From positions 1-64,000 of the forward strand of contig NZ_JAKNHJ010000009.1 in assembly GCF_022133705.1 (NCBI RefSeq): DNA of 64,000 nt. The letters are read 5' to 3'. Positions 35,827 to 43,600 of this stretch are shown here, in pieces. The translations under genes were made by a program, and so were the position numbers. The notes below the pieces were generated by a model that searched no databases, was not told the DNA's origin, and saw nothing but the letters and a program-made list of their open reading frames with translations. Numbering within the stretch: position 1 is the first letter of the stretch; every line of letters starts with the position of its first letter. The DNA is from Varibaculum cambriense. GTDB taxonomy: Bacteria; Actinomycetota; Actinomycetes; Actinomycetales; Actinomycetaceae.

Positions 35827-36171
35827 ATGGAAAAAACTGAAGTTTGTGCGGAGCAAATTGAGCGCGTATCGCAGATGGAGGCGGCGCTGGTGCGTCTCAA
35901 TGACGCGATTGCAACTGTCGAGGGCGCCCTCGACACCTATGAACAGATGTGGGACGATTACCGCGCTTTGGATAAGTATTATTCCGGGAAAGCCTGGTGG
36001 GAGGATCTAGAAGCCGATAACCAGGGACTTTTGCCGGAAGATTTACCGCGCGGGGTTCTTTCCGAGGATGCACTCTATGACGCCCTCGGCGAGGCCGAAG
36101 CCCTCCGCCAGCGCCTAAAAGAAATCGCGTTAACTAGCCGAGTGTGCGAAAAACACCATCTCCCCGACTGA
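35827..36171 (+). CDS. DUF4298 family protein
   Basis: A small helical protein of unknown function (114 residues). It has a coiled-coil-like N-terminal half (ERVSQMEAALVRLNDAIATV), a YYSGKAWWEDLEADNQGLLP segment and the family's LPRGVLSEDALYDALGEAEAL. I chose the ATG at 35827 because GGGAGGATAGC precedes it; the upstream frame lies in the aceE terminator region. It is a single gene between terminators. Confidence 0.85.
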   Translation: MEKTEVCAEQIERVSQMEAALVRLNDAIATVEGALDTYEQMWDDYRALDKYYSGKAWWEDLEADNQGLLPEDLPRGVLSEDALYDALGEAEALRQRLKEIALTSRVCEKHHLPD

Positions 36172-36174
36172 AAG

Positions 36175-36306
36175 TTACCTCCACGTCTCAACTACCGGGT
36201 AGAGCTCTGGACTTTCAGCGCCTATACTCTGTGAAACACCGCCGGTCAAAACCAGACTAGTGATTACCAGGAGCACAAAAATGCGCTTAAGTAAATTTTT
36301 TACCAT
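36175..36306 (-). CDS. Small secreted peptide, 43 residues
   Basis: The reading frame starts MVKNLLKRIFVLLVITSLVL, a textbook signal peptide: basic, then hydrophobic. It continues TGGVSQSIGA, with possible cleavage after GA at residue 30, then ESPELYPVVETWR. A strong GGGAGGTG ribosome site lies 8 bases before the ATG. The open frame extends upstream to 36633, but that part has no ribosome site and no protein-like features. I do not know a family. A short exported peptide of 13 residues could be a signal, toxin or fragment; this is inference. Confidence 0.5.
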   Translation of the reverse strand: MVKNLLKRIFVLLVITSLVLTGGVSQSIGAESPELYPVVETWR

Positions 36307-36637
36307 TTGAAAACACCTCCCTTGATTTTTATCGATTCCGCATATTGATATGCGCCTGACACTTGCTGCATTGCGGCTTAACGGGTTAGCTGTACCCAAG
36401 AAAATGAACATTCTGGGTAGAAGGTGTTCGCGGTGGCAAATGCTCCGCCTAGTTACAAAGCGCCTCTTCTTTTCCAGCTCCTCCATCGCGCAAAAAGATG
36501 CGTGGAATACCGGTGGGGAGCGGGTAACTCCGACCTTGTAAGCCGGAGCTAGTTCGTCCCTCTCGTGAGAAACGAAAAAATCAGCAACCAACCTGAAATC
36601 GAGGTCTTTCATAAGATTTTGATTTTCTTGCATACTC

Positions 36638-36675
36638 CCTATGTAGGGCGCGAGCGCAAAAACCCAGGTGAAAGC
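36638..36675 (-). promoter_or_regulatory. Repeated promoter-like block, copy 1
   Basis: On the minus strand this reads TTTTTGCGCTCGCGCCCTAC followed by ATAGG, nearly the same as the block at 38780-38817 upstream of the lipoprotein gene. TACATA could serve as a -10 box. It lies about 330 bases before the 43-residue peptide gene. 36307-36736 otherwise shows no gene I can support. Confidence 0.4.
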
Positions 36676-36736
36676 TAAATTCCCACTGTGTAGTATTGGA
36701 AGTTTTGAGGAAAAGAGATTTTGTTAAGATTTCTGT

Positions 36737-37129
36737 GTGCGCAAGCAAAATTGGGATGATTGCCTTCCAAACGGGGATTACCAGATACCGCCTAGAACAA
36801 GATGCGAGAAGTACCCAATCAGCGACATTGTGCCCTGCGATATAGAACACTTGCGAATCCAAGGTAACCGTTGGACTCAGGCCGGAAGATTAACCGAATT
36901 TGTTTTTGTGCTCCAGGTCAGAAACGAAAACACTGGCAGGTGGCAAACGCACCTTTCGATAGACTGCACCCACTCCAACGCCCACATCCACTACTACAAA
37001 GACGGGGAGAGGGATGGGAACCCGCGCGAAACGATTAAGGTCCTTAACCGGGCAAGGGATGTTCAGGACGCATTGGGAATGGCTATACTAAGAATCAGGC
37101 AAGAAATTAATAAATTGGTGGAGGTGTGA
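36737..37129 (+). CDS. Hypothetical protein, 130 residues (first of an overlapping pair)
   Basis: Family not recognised. It is a soluble protein with several Cys (residues 9, 23 and 34) in the first third, a beta-rich middle (FVFVLQVRNENTGRWQTHL, IDCTHSNAHIHYYKDG), then an ending helix RARDVQDALGMAILRI. The start is a GTG with a weak ribosome site, so the start is uncertain. It shares four bases or a short gap with the next gene, which suggests translational coupling and a two-gene unit. It is flanked by minus-strand secreted-protein genes. Confidence 0.6.
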   Translation: MRKQNWDDCLPNGDYQIPPRTRCEKYPISDIVPCDIEHLRIQGNRWTQAGRLTEFVFVLQVRNENTGRWQTHLSIDCTHSNAHIHYYKDGERDGNPRETIKVLNRARDVQDALGMAILRIRQEINKLVEV

Positions 37130-37131
37130 AA

Positions 37132-37521
37132 GTGAACAAGGAATTGGCAGACTTCGAGAACGAAGTCCTCTACAACGTCATGCTCGGAAACACTACTCCA
37201 AAAGTTATTGATTCTAGGGGCCATACCCCGCTTATCGCTTGCCTAGAAAGCGAGACTGTTGGCACCCTGCTGGCTAGAATCGAAAGAGCCGGGGGCTGCG
37301 GAACCATCTACGCCCTATCCGAAACCGGCAAAGTAAGGGTAGTAGCCGCGCAAGACAAAGGGGCTAAGGCACCCAGCCTCACCGATCTAGAAGCAAGCAC
37401 CTTAAGTGAGAACTCCTCTATCGGAATGTTCATCGACTATATCTCCACCCAAGAAGACGGGGTATATCTTACCGACGCAAAAATGCGTTCTTACGGCACC
37501 GCCGAACTGGCCAAGGTCTAA
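37132..37521 (+). CDS. Hypothetical protein, 129 residues (second of an overlapping pair)
   Basis: Family not recognised. No signal peptide or membrane helix. It contains FENEVLYNVMLGNTTPKVID near the start and FIDYISTQEDGVYLTDAKM near the end, with a small-residue-rich centre. I chose the GTG at 37132 because GGAGG lies about 7 bases upstream; a GTG at 37126 overlaps the previous stop but is too close to that site. Its end overlaps the end of the convergent interrupted gene by four bases. A two-gene unit such as a toxin-antitoxin or immunity pair is possible but unsupported. Confidence 0.6.
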   Translation: MNKELADFENEVLYNVMLGNTTPKVIDSRGHTPLIACLESETVGTLLARIERAGGCGTIYALSETGKVRVVAAQDKGAKAPSLTDLEASTLSENSSIGMFIDYISTQEDGVYLTDAKMRSYGTAELAKV

Positions 37522-38063
37522 TTCCCGCAATTCCAACTGCCGCTTACCGATCCATCAGCCGTGCGCGTAGCCACAAACGCGCCATTCCAAGGCAGACTTA
37601 GGCTCGCCCCCCCATGTCTGCCACCTACCGATATAGAAGCGTTAGTCCCAGAAGCATAGATAGTGAGCGTTCCGTTGCATGATCCAGTAAGGGTGGTACT
37701 TGCCCGCCTATCTACTGACGCTGGAGTCGGGGTCCTATGATCTGCCACAGCCGGCGGGTTATCTCGGTTAGTTACTGCCTTTGTAGCTTCAACCGCTCAT
37801 GGTTTTCTCTTGCCTCGCTTCCGCGAATAGGAGCCATTCCCAGAAACGAAAAGAGCCAATTGCGTTTCCGGCATTCTCCCCTGACGGTGATTAGCTGGAT
37901 ATGCGTAAAAGTTCACCTCTCCGACCCGCACCTGTTCCCTAATCTCCGCTACTAAACCGGATCCTGGATTGTCACCGCCTGGAGCGATTGGAACTATTAC
38001 GCTTAAGGCTAACGCCCCTAGGGCAGCTAGCAGCACCAAGCGTTTCGATACTCTTTGCATCAT
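37518..38063 (-). pseudogene. Secreted protein gene interrupted by one in-frame TGA
   Basis: From the ATG at 38063 (strong AAGGAGGG site) the protein begins MMQRVSKRLVLLAALGALAL, a signal peptide, and runs 88 residues to a TGA at 37797-37799. The same frame then continues without a break for 92 codons (AVEATKAVTNRDNPPAV onward) to a stop at 37518, ending GSVSGSWNCGN. So a single stop splits an otherwise intact reading frame of about 181 codons. This is a nonsense mutation, a sequencing error or, less likely, readthrough. A GTG at 37748 could restart the tail. Family not recognised; the mature part is Ser/Thr/Gly-rich with two Cys near the C-terminus. Confidence 0.6.
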
Positions 38064-38188
38064 CTTGGAAAACCCTCCTTACGTCTATTTAGTGTTTCCA
38101 CTATGGGTAATGCGTAAATAGGTTTCCAAGAATAAAAGCGCTGGTGGAAAGGTTTTGAGGTCGGGCGGGAATTGCGCCCAGATACACT

Positions 38189-38216
38189 TGTAGCCCCAGC
38201 AAAACGCCGGGGCTAC
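38189..38216 (-). terminator. Hairpin after the lipoprotein gene
   Basis: GTAGCCCCGGC pairs with G-CTGGGGCTAC on the minus strand around GTTTT, 23 bases after the lipoprotein stop. There is no T-run, so its strength as a terminator is unclear. Confidence 0.5.
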
Positions 38217-38238
38217 GAGGTATTAAGCGTTCAGTTTT

Positions 38239-38739
38239 CTAGCAGGGCCAGGTGTTGCCCTCGCTATCTCCGCATCCGGAAACTTCGAATTGGTTATTTC
38301 CCTTGTACGTCCATTTCGAGCTGTCATCTTTGTAGCTTTTGCTTTCCCCGACTTTCCATTCGCCAGAATTGCCTGCCTTAGCCTTAGTCCCGGAGCGGCG
38401 AGGAGCTTGGTACTGCCGCTTAGGCTGAGCTTTCTTCTGGTAGGTGCGTGACTTGGGCTGAGCTTTCACCGGGGCAGGAGCCTGTGCCTTATTAGCCTTA
38501 GCAGGAGCCTCCGCCTCTGCCTTAGCTTTAGCTTCCGCCTCCGCTTTCGCCCTCGCCGGATGGTCCCGAGCAATCTTCTTATCACGCTCAGCGTTCAAAG
38601 CCTGCTTTTCCCTATCCATATCAGAGACAGTCGGCACCTTGTACACCGGAGCACTCACATTAGCATTACCCGCGCACCCAGCAAGCCCCACCCCCAACGC
38701 CACGCTTGCCAGCACTAACATAAGTTTTTGAGTTTTCAT
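38239..38739 (-). CDS. Lysine/alanine-rich lipoprotein with cysteine-bearing C-terminal tail
   Basis: MKTQKLMLVLASVALGVGLAGC gives a signal peptide with lipobox LAGC (Cys22). Residues about 55-85 are repeats of AEAKAKAEAEAPAKA; then a Pro/Gln/Lys-rich basic stretch; the last 35 residues (KWTYKGNNQFEVSGC, then GDSEGNTWPC) look folded and carry two Cys. The AEAK repeat likely spans the cell wall, as in wall-crossing lipoproteins. An AGGAATGGAG site precedes the ATG. No family is known to me. It shares a promoter-like block with the 36175 region. Confidence 0.7.
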   Translation of the reverse strand: MKTQKLMLVLASVALGVGLAGCAGNANVSAPVYKVPTVSDMDREKQALNAERDKKIARDHPARAKAEAEAKAKAEAEAPAKANKAQAPAPVKAQPKSRTYQKKAQPKRQYQAPRRSGTKAKAGNSGEWKVGESKSYKDDSSKWTYKGNNQFEVSGCGDSEGNTWPC

Positions 38740-38779
38740 TTCTCCATTCCTTTCTTGAGCCTAAATGTTTACCTCACCA

Positions 38780-38817
38780 CCTATGTAGGGCGCGGAGACA
38801 AAAAGCCTGGCGAGAAC
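38780..38817 (-). promoter_or_regulatory. Repeated promoter-like block, copy 2
   Basis: On the minus strand this reads CTTTTTGTCTCCGCGCCCTA followed by CATAGG, 40 bases before the lipoprotein ATG. It is the same block as at 36638-36675, including the CCCTACATAGG core. The shared core, the position and the AT-poor surround suggest a common promoter or operator. No clear -35 hexamer at 17 bases spacing. Confidence 0.45.
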
Positions 38818-38993
38818 CTTATGGCATCATTGTAGTTTTTTAAGAATAGGATAATTGGCAAACCACGTTACTAGTTCGAGAAAGACCCCAGGAAAAACGG
38901 TCGCGACATGCCGAAATAATGCGATTTACCCATGGTCAAAACCGGTTAAGACTCCTGGGGGAACCAGTTTCTTTCCTTAGATGCCACCCCTTG

Positions 38994-39035
38994 TTGCATA
39001 TACGCAACTCAGGTAGTTTTATTGCATTTATGCAA
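38994..39035. promoter_or_regulatory. Two 14-bp palindromes, 28 bases apart
   Basis: TTGCATATACGCAA (38994-39007, one mismatch) and TTGCATTTATGCAA (39022-39035, centre T/T only) start exactly 28 bases apart, near three helical turns. Both are followed by CTC-A/C-[TG]G-type sequence, so the whole unit is partly repeated. This looks like a paired operator. No gene directly downstream is convincing. The gap 38740-39131 holds no gene that I can support. Confidence 0.5.
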
Positions 39036-39131
39036 CTCCTGATGTGAAAAACCCCTGCCAAGCACCCCTAAAGCGCTACTTATCCTCGAGATATGAATTG
39101 TTTTTGCGAGTACCACCTAATTTGATGCTTA

Positions 39132-39563
39132 TTACCCGTGATACAGGCTCACCAGCTGCCCCAGAGTTTCACATTCGGCGATCTGGGTATCGGAACGTTT
39201 TTCACCCAGTTCTCCCTCAAGCCGTGCTATCACCGCGTACAGAGACAGATCGTCGAAATCCAACTGCGCCCTCAACTCCGTCGCCGGCTGCAGATCCGCC
39301 TGTTCACTGCCAGTTTCCGCGGCAACGGCCTCTAGCAGAGAAGCTATAACCGCTGGTTCACCACTAAAGTTTTCCCAGGCAGGAGGAATATTTCCCGAGG
39401 ACGCATCCGAATTACTAGCGTTACTTTCCCCAGAAACCGCCTCAGATTCCGGGGCAGCACCAGACCCAGTTGTGTCCTCTCCCCCGGTTTCATTCACCGC
39501 GCCGCCGGGCAGGTTTTTACCAAAATCGGCGAGCGCCGCTAGCGCATCAGCATCTAGCGCCAT
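39132..39563 (-). CDS. Acyl-carrier-protein-like protein lacking the carrier serine
   Basis: 143 residues. A linker rich in Gly, Ser, Glu and Asn (20-62) leads to a C-terminal ACP-like domain (70-143). Helix II reads LDFDDLSLYAVIARLEGELG; in true ACPs (for example L-D-I-D-S-L-S-M in AcpM) Ser at this place takes the phosphopantetheine. Here residue 105 is Asp, so it cannot be a normal carrier. The ATG is one base after the DUF3145 stop, so the two are coupled. DUF3145 genes often sit by the FAS-II genes fabD, fabH, acpP and fabF, so this may be a relic or a re-used ACP. I chose the ATG that gives MALDADALAAL. Confidence 0.65.
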   Translation of the reverse strand: MALDADALAALADFGKNLPGGAVNETGGEDTTGSGAAPESEAVSGESNASNSDASSGNIPPAWENFSGEPAVIASLLEAVAAETGSEQADLQPATELRAQLDFDDLSLYAVIARLEGELGEKRSDTQIAECETLGQLVSLYHG

Positions 39564-39564
39564 C

Positions 39565-40062
39565 TCAGCCCACTCGATGTAGCCAGCGCACGGGAGCGCC
39601 CGCTCCCGCGTAGCGGAAAGGTTCGAGTTCTTCGTCCCAAGCGGTTCCCAGCGCCAAATCCAGTAGGCGACGCAATTCTTCTTGACTGCCTTGGGCAAGC
39701 GCCGAGCGCACGCGATCTTCCGGGATCACCACATTGCCCACCACATCGGTTTGGGCATGAAAAATCCCCAAGTCTGGAGTGTATGACCAGCGTCCCCCAT
39801 TGTTGTTTACGGAGGCGTCCTCGGTAACCTCGAAACGCAAATGTTCCCATCCGCGCAGTGCGGAGGCTAGTTTAGCACCAGTCCCAGCCCTGCCGACCCA
39901 GGAAAGCTCCGAGCGGAACATCCCGGGTTGAGCCGGTTGTTCCGTCCACTCTAGGTTGACGCGTTGATCTAGAACTGCTCCAACCGCCCATTCCACGTGA
40001 CTAGACAGCGCACGAGGGCATGAGTGTACGAAAAGTACACCGCGGGTGTAATCCTTGTTCAT
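39565..40062 (-). CDS. DUF3145 family protein
   Basis: A 165-residue actinobacterial protein of unknown function. It begins MNKDYTRGVLFVHSCPRAL and contains HVEWAVGAVLDQRVNLEWTEQP and AQTDVVGNVVIPEDRVR, all typical. The ATG at 40062 has AAGGAG before it; the open frame further upstream is not coding-like. In streptomycetes it lies beside fatty-acid synthesis genes; here only the ACP-like gene accompanies it. Confidence 0.88.
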   Translation of the reverse strand: MNKDYTRGVLFVHSCPRALSSHVEWAVGAVLDQRVNLEWTEQPAQPGMFRSELSWVGRAGTGAKLASALRGWEHLRFEVTEDASVNNNGGRWSYTPDLGIFHAQTDVVGNVVIPEDRVRSALAQGSQEELRRLLDLALGTAWDEELEPFRYAGAGAPVRWLHRVG

Positions 40063-40280
40063 CGCTTCTCCTTTAGTGATCGCAAGGTTCGTCTTCCCCA
40101 ACGGCCTGTGCACACTACAGAGTGATGACACGCGGTGTCTCAGTTTCTATTTTGCCCTCGATAGCGATTTTCAACAACCCCAAAAGCCTCTGACCGGCAA
40201 TTTTGTGACTACTGAGGCCAATGTGGCACCTGTGGTTTACCGATCGAGAGAAAACACGAGAAGAGGCTTGAGCGATAGCT

Positions 40281-40382
40281 CGGGGGCTGGGTTTGATCCG
40301 AGCAGGTGCGGTGGGCATAAGAATTCGGAAAACGCCGCTACGTTTTCCGAATTCCTGGGCAGGAGGACAAACCCAGCCCCCG
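40281..40382 (+). repeat. Structured repeat family A, copy 3
   Basis: The outer stem CGGGGGCTGGGTTT pairs perfectly with AAACCCAGCCCCCG. Conserved strands: ATCCGAGCAGGTGCGGTGGG and CTGGGCAGGAGGAC. The inner hairpin at 40321-40354 is GAATTCGGAAAACG, loop CCGCTA, CGTTTTCCGAATTC. Just upstream (about 40240-40275) are family B left-strand remnants (CACGAGAAGAGGCTTGAGC). Confidence 0.85.
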
Positions 40383-40456
40383 CGCTAACTAACAGCCACC
40401 AGGCTCATAGCACGGGTCGAGGTCGGGAAAAGATACGAGAGGGGGCTTGAGCATAA

Positions 40457-40563
40457 GCGTGGAGGCGGATTTATGCCGAGGGGTAGGCTCCGGGCACTAA
40501 ATCCGTGAAAATGCCAAAGCATTTTCCGGATTTCGGGGCGCGAGGCAAAATCCGCCTCCGCGC
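40457..40563 (+). repeat. Structured repeat family A, copy 4 (variant b)
   Basis: The outer stem GCGTGGAGGCGGATTT pairs with AAATCCGCCTCCGCGC. The conserved strands differ from copies 1-3: ATGCCGAGGGGTAGGCTCCG and TTCGGGGCGCGAGGCAAA. The inner hairpin at 40499-40533 is AAATCCGTGAAAATGC and its near-complement. A family B left strand (GATACGAGAGGGGGCTTGAG) precedes it at 40434-40452. The plan is the same; both strands and stems are changed together. 40063-40586 contains these two copies and no gene. Confidence 0.85.
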
Positions 40564-40586
40564 TCCCCACAACAAGCTTTTACCAG

Positions 40587-41078
40587 CTACAGACCTTTTT
40601 CGCGAATCTCTTTAAAGGCTTTCCGACGCGTTAACCGATCGAGGCGATCAAGATAAAGATGACCATCTAAGTGGTCACATTCATGCTGAATGCAACGCCC
40701 CATAAGCTCTTCGCCTTCGACCACTTTCGGCTTGCCATCCAGGTCAATCCCTTCGGCACGCGCATACCAGGCGCGCTGACAGGGGAAGAACAGTCCCGGC
40801 ACCGACAGGCAACCCTCGTCGCCATCTTGGTATTCGTCTTTTGAAACCTCTACCAGACGGGGATTAAGAATATAGTCGACTTCCCCGTCAATGTTCCAGG
40901 AGAAAGCCCGCAGCCCCACGCCAATCTGATTAGCGGCCAGCCCGGCACGCCCATCGGCATCTACCGTTTCTAGCAAGTCTTCTACCAACTGTTTTATATG
41001 TTCATCGATTTCGCCCACCGGTTCACAGGGGGTGCGCAAAATCGGATCTCCGATTACTCTGATTTCTCGAAATGCCAT
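40587..41078 (-). CDS. def: Peptide deformylase
   Basis: Metalloenzyme that removes the formyl group from the N-terminal Met of new proteins. The three motifs are present: [11 protein letters not shown] (residues about 42-52), EGCLSVPG with the metal Cys, and QHECDHLDG with the two metal His and catalytic Glu (Cys replaces the usual Ile, common in actinobacteria). Length 163 fits. It lies 3 bases after proS on the same strand. Confidence 0.95.
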   Translation of the reverse strand: MAFREIRVIGDPILRTPCEPVGEIDEHIKQLVEDLLETVDADGRAGLAANQIGVGLRAFSWNIDGEVDYILNPRLVEVSKDEYQDGDEGCLSVPGLFFPCQRAWYARAEGIDLDGKPKVVEGEELMGRCIQHECDHLDGHLYLDRLDRLTRRKAFKEIREKGL

Positions 41079-41081
41079 TTC

Positions 41082-42935
41082 CTATTCCTCCTCGCTGCCC
41101 GCTGCCGCCGCAGCCGGAACGATTTTTTCTGCCCGCGCATAGGCTTCCGCGAGATCCTGGTGCACCTGGTCATTTACATATTGGAAGGCATCTACAACTG
41201 CGATTTCACGGCGTTCACCAGTGGCACGACACCGTACTTCCACGGTTCCTTCTTTCAATCCGCGCCCGATCACTACCAGCCAGGGCATGCCCAGCAGTTC
41301 CGCATCCTTGAATTTAACCCCGGCAGAGACTTTCTTGCGGTCATCGATCAAAGTATCGATCCCGGCGGCGGTGAGCTGGTCGCCTAGCGTTTGCGCGGCC
41401 TCGAAAAGTTCTGTCCCTTTGCCGGTCACCAGTGCATGCACTTGGAAGGGCGCCACATTAGTTGGCCATTTCAGCCCGACCTCGTCGTGGTATTCCTCGG
41501 CGATAGCGGCCATTACCCGGGAAACCCCGATTCCGTAGGATCCCATGGTTACTACCTGGGATTTCCCGTTTTGATCGAGCACGTTTAGCCCTAGCGCCTC
41601 GGAATATTTTGTTCCGAGGGCGAAGATATGCCCGATTTCGATTCCGCGGGCGGTCTGCAAGGCTCCAGAACCATCGGGAGCCGGATCCCCATCTCGCACT
41701 TCCGCAGCTTCAATAAAGCCGTCAGCGCGGAAATCTCTGCCCGCCACCAAGTGATAAAGGTGGGTGTCTTCTTTGCCGGCGCCCGCGATCCATTCGGTAC
41801 CTTCTACTACCCGCGGATCTAGGAGGCAGCGGGGGCTGCCAGAAATGTTTCCGTCCTCATTAATTTTGCGATCCGGATGGTCTGGCCCGGCGCAGGTAGG
41901 CCCAGTAAAGCCCGGTACGATATTGGGGTAGGCGGCCATATCTTCCGGGGTCGCCATTTCTACGTCTGCCCCCAAGGAGGCTTCGAGGCGCCGCATATCA
42001 ATTTCGCGATCTCCGGGTACGCCCAGGAGCAGCACTTCCCGTTTACCATCGGCATAAGTCGCGGCAACCATGAAGGCTTTCAAAGTGTCAGCTTTAGTCC
42101 ATGCTCTGCCATCTTCGCGGGGGAAATGCTCGTTCGAGTAATCCACCAATGCTTCTATAGTGTGTGCACCGGGGGTTTTACGTTCAATCGCGGCGGGAAG
42201 TTGCGAATAATCTTGCGGCTCGGGGGCAATAGTGGTCACGGCCTCCACATTGGCGGCATACCCGCCCTCGGAGCGCACAAAAGTATCTTCCCCAATAGCA
42301 CAAGGGAAAATGAACTCTTCAGAGCGCGATCCTCCCATAGCGCCCGCCATCGCGGAACAAATCACGAAATCTAGCCCTAACCGCGAGTAAATCCGCTGAT
42401 ATGCGCGGCGTTGCTGCTGATAGGATGCCTCTAGCCCCTCGTCGTCAATGTTGAAAGAGTAGGCGTCCTTCATAATGAATTCGCGGCCGCGAATCAGACC
42501 TGCCCGAGGGCGCGCCTCGTCCCGATATTTTTCTTTGATCTGGTAGAGGACGACCGGCAGATCTTTATAGGACGAATAAAAGTCTTTCACCAACAGGGTG
42601 AACATTTCTTCGTGAGTGGGCGCCAATAGATAGTCAGCGCCTTTGCGGTCTTGCAGTTTAAACAGGGAGGGCCCGAACTCTTCCCAGCGGTTGGTCGCTT
42701 CATAGGGTTCGCGGGGCAACAGCGCGGGGAAAGCTACCTCGAGGGCGCCGATGCGATCCATTTCTTCGCGTACTACCTGCTCTACGCGCCGAATCGTGCG
42801 CAACCCTAGCGGGGTCCACGTATAGATTCCGGGTGCAGCACGGCGAATATAACCGGCGCGCACCAGCAGTTTATGGGAATCCACTTCGGCATCTACCGGG
42901 TCTTCCCGCAAAGTCCTAACAAAATAAGTCGACAT
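41082..42935 (-). CDS. proS: Prolyl-tRNA synthetase (bacterial type)
   Basis: Attaches proline to tRNA-Pro. Class II synthetase: motif 1 region [21 protein letters not shown], motif 2 with [25 protein letters not shown]-type core, and motif 3 [18 protein letters not shown] near residue 470. The long insert between motifs 2 and 3 is the editing (INS) domain of the bacterial form. Length 617 with the ATG at 42935; an in-frame GTG four codons upstream is possible. Neither start has a clear ribosome site. def follows at once. Confidence 0.95.
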   Translation of the reverse strand: MSTYFVRTLREDPVDAEVDSHKLLVRAGYIRRAAPGIYTWTPLGLRTIRRVEQVVREEMDRIGALEVAFPALLPREPYEATNRWEEFGPSLFKLQDRKGADYLLAPTHEEMFTLLVKDFYSSYKDLPVVLYQIKEKYRDEARPRAGLIRGREFIMKDAYSFNIDDEGLEASYQQQRRAYQRIYSRLGLDFVICSAMAGAMGGSRSEEFIFPCAIGEDTFVRSEGGYAANVEAVTTIAPEPQDYSQLPAAIERKTPGAHTIEALVDYSNEHFPREDGRAWTKADTLKAFMVAATYADGKREVLLLGVPGDREIDMRRLEASLGADVEMATPEDMAAYPNIVPGFTGPTCAGPDHPDRKINEDGNISGSPRCLLDPRVVEGTEWIAGAGKEDTHLYHLVAGRDFRADGFIEAAEVRDGDPAPDGSGALQTARGIEIGHIFALGTKYSEALGLNVLDQNGKSQVVTMGSYGIGVSRVMAAIAEEYHDEVGLKWPTNVAPFQVHALVTGKGTELFEAAQTLGDQLTAAGIDTLIDDRKKVSAGVKFKDAELLGMPWLVVIGRGLKEGTVEVRCRATGERREIAVVDAFQYVNDQVHQDLAEAYARAEKIVPAAAAAGSEEE

Positions 42936-43055
42936 ATTGTAAGCCACGTTCGCCAGTTTAGTAGATGATGCAAAGGAACCTAAACCGCGCCGTTCCGGCA
43001 GGAATCAACAATACTTTTTATCCGGATACCGGTGCTAACGCTAGCCAAAAGTTAC

Positions 43056-43165
43056 GCGCGAGCGAGAAGTTTTTCCTCCCGCCCAAAAACTCGCCGATGC
43101 CCACGGCATCTGCGAGTTTTACGCCCACCTAACCTGATCGGATAAAACTTCTCTCTCGCGCTCGC
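43056..43165 (-). repeat. Structured repeat family A, copy 5
   Basis: On the minus strand: outer stem GCGAGCGCGAGAGAGAAGTT, conserved ATCCGATCAGGTTAGGTGGG, inner hairpin 43085-43120 with AAAACTCGC at the base and GATGCC/GGCATC at the tip, then TTTGGGCGGGAGGAAAAA and the returning stem CTTCTCGCTCGCGC. Stems and hairpin are unlike other copies; the G-rich strands are kept. Confidence 0.8.
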
Positions 43166-43279
43166 GGTTACGGCGGTAGCAAGATACGGAACCCCGGGTT
43201 GAAGCACCAAGAGCAAACTTGCGTTGACAATTCCTGCAAGGAGCAGCGCGGGGAAAAATAAAAAGACGGGCGGGTTAAA

Positions 43280-43422
43280 CGGGGAGAGCTTGGTTTTATT
43301 CGAGCAGGTTGACTTTATTCAAGTGGTTTCAACTTCAGATACCCGGCTATTCAAAAGGAAAGCGGTAAGACCCTTGAGCTTAGGAATTCGGTAAACGTCG
43401 CTAGGGGGTTGGGGTTTTCGTA
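43280..43422 (+). repeat. Decayed copy of family A repeats
   Basis: GAGAGCTTGGTTTTATTCGA matches the left strand of family A, and about 90 bases later AGGAATTCGGTAAACGTCGC and GGTTGGGGTTTTCG match parts of its hairpin and right side. Pairing is lost. This shows that copies degrade in place and that the intergenic region 42936-43754 is largely made of these elements. Confidence 0.55.
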
Positions 43423-43459
43423 GAGGAGTGGGAAAAGATCGGGCTTAGGTTGGCATTAA

Positions 43460-43568
43460 GCGGGGAGGATTGGTTTTATCCGAGCGGGCGCGGTGGGCAT
43501 AAGAATTCGGGAAACGTGGCTACGTTTGCCGAATTCTTGGGCAGGAGGAAAAAACCAATCCTCCCCGC
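43460..43568 (+). repeat. Structured repeat family A, copy 6 (nested)
   Basis: The outer stem GCGGGGAGGATTGGTTTT pairs perfectly with AAAACCAATCCTCCCCGC. Conserved strands ATCCGAGCGGGCGCGGTGGG and TTGGGCAGGAGGAA. Inner hairpin 43501-43538, AGAATTCGG-G-AAACGT with one G-G mismatch. It lies inside the family B element at 43424-43743. Confidence 0.85.
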
Positions 43569-43600
43569 GGGAAAAGATGCGAGAGGGAGAGTGATACTAA

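Noticed and set aside
36307-36633. Upstream extension of the 43-residue peptide to 152 residues
   Set aside because: No ribosome site at the upstream ATG, and the translated part is not protein-like; the strong site at the internal ATG decides the start.
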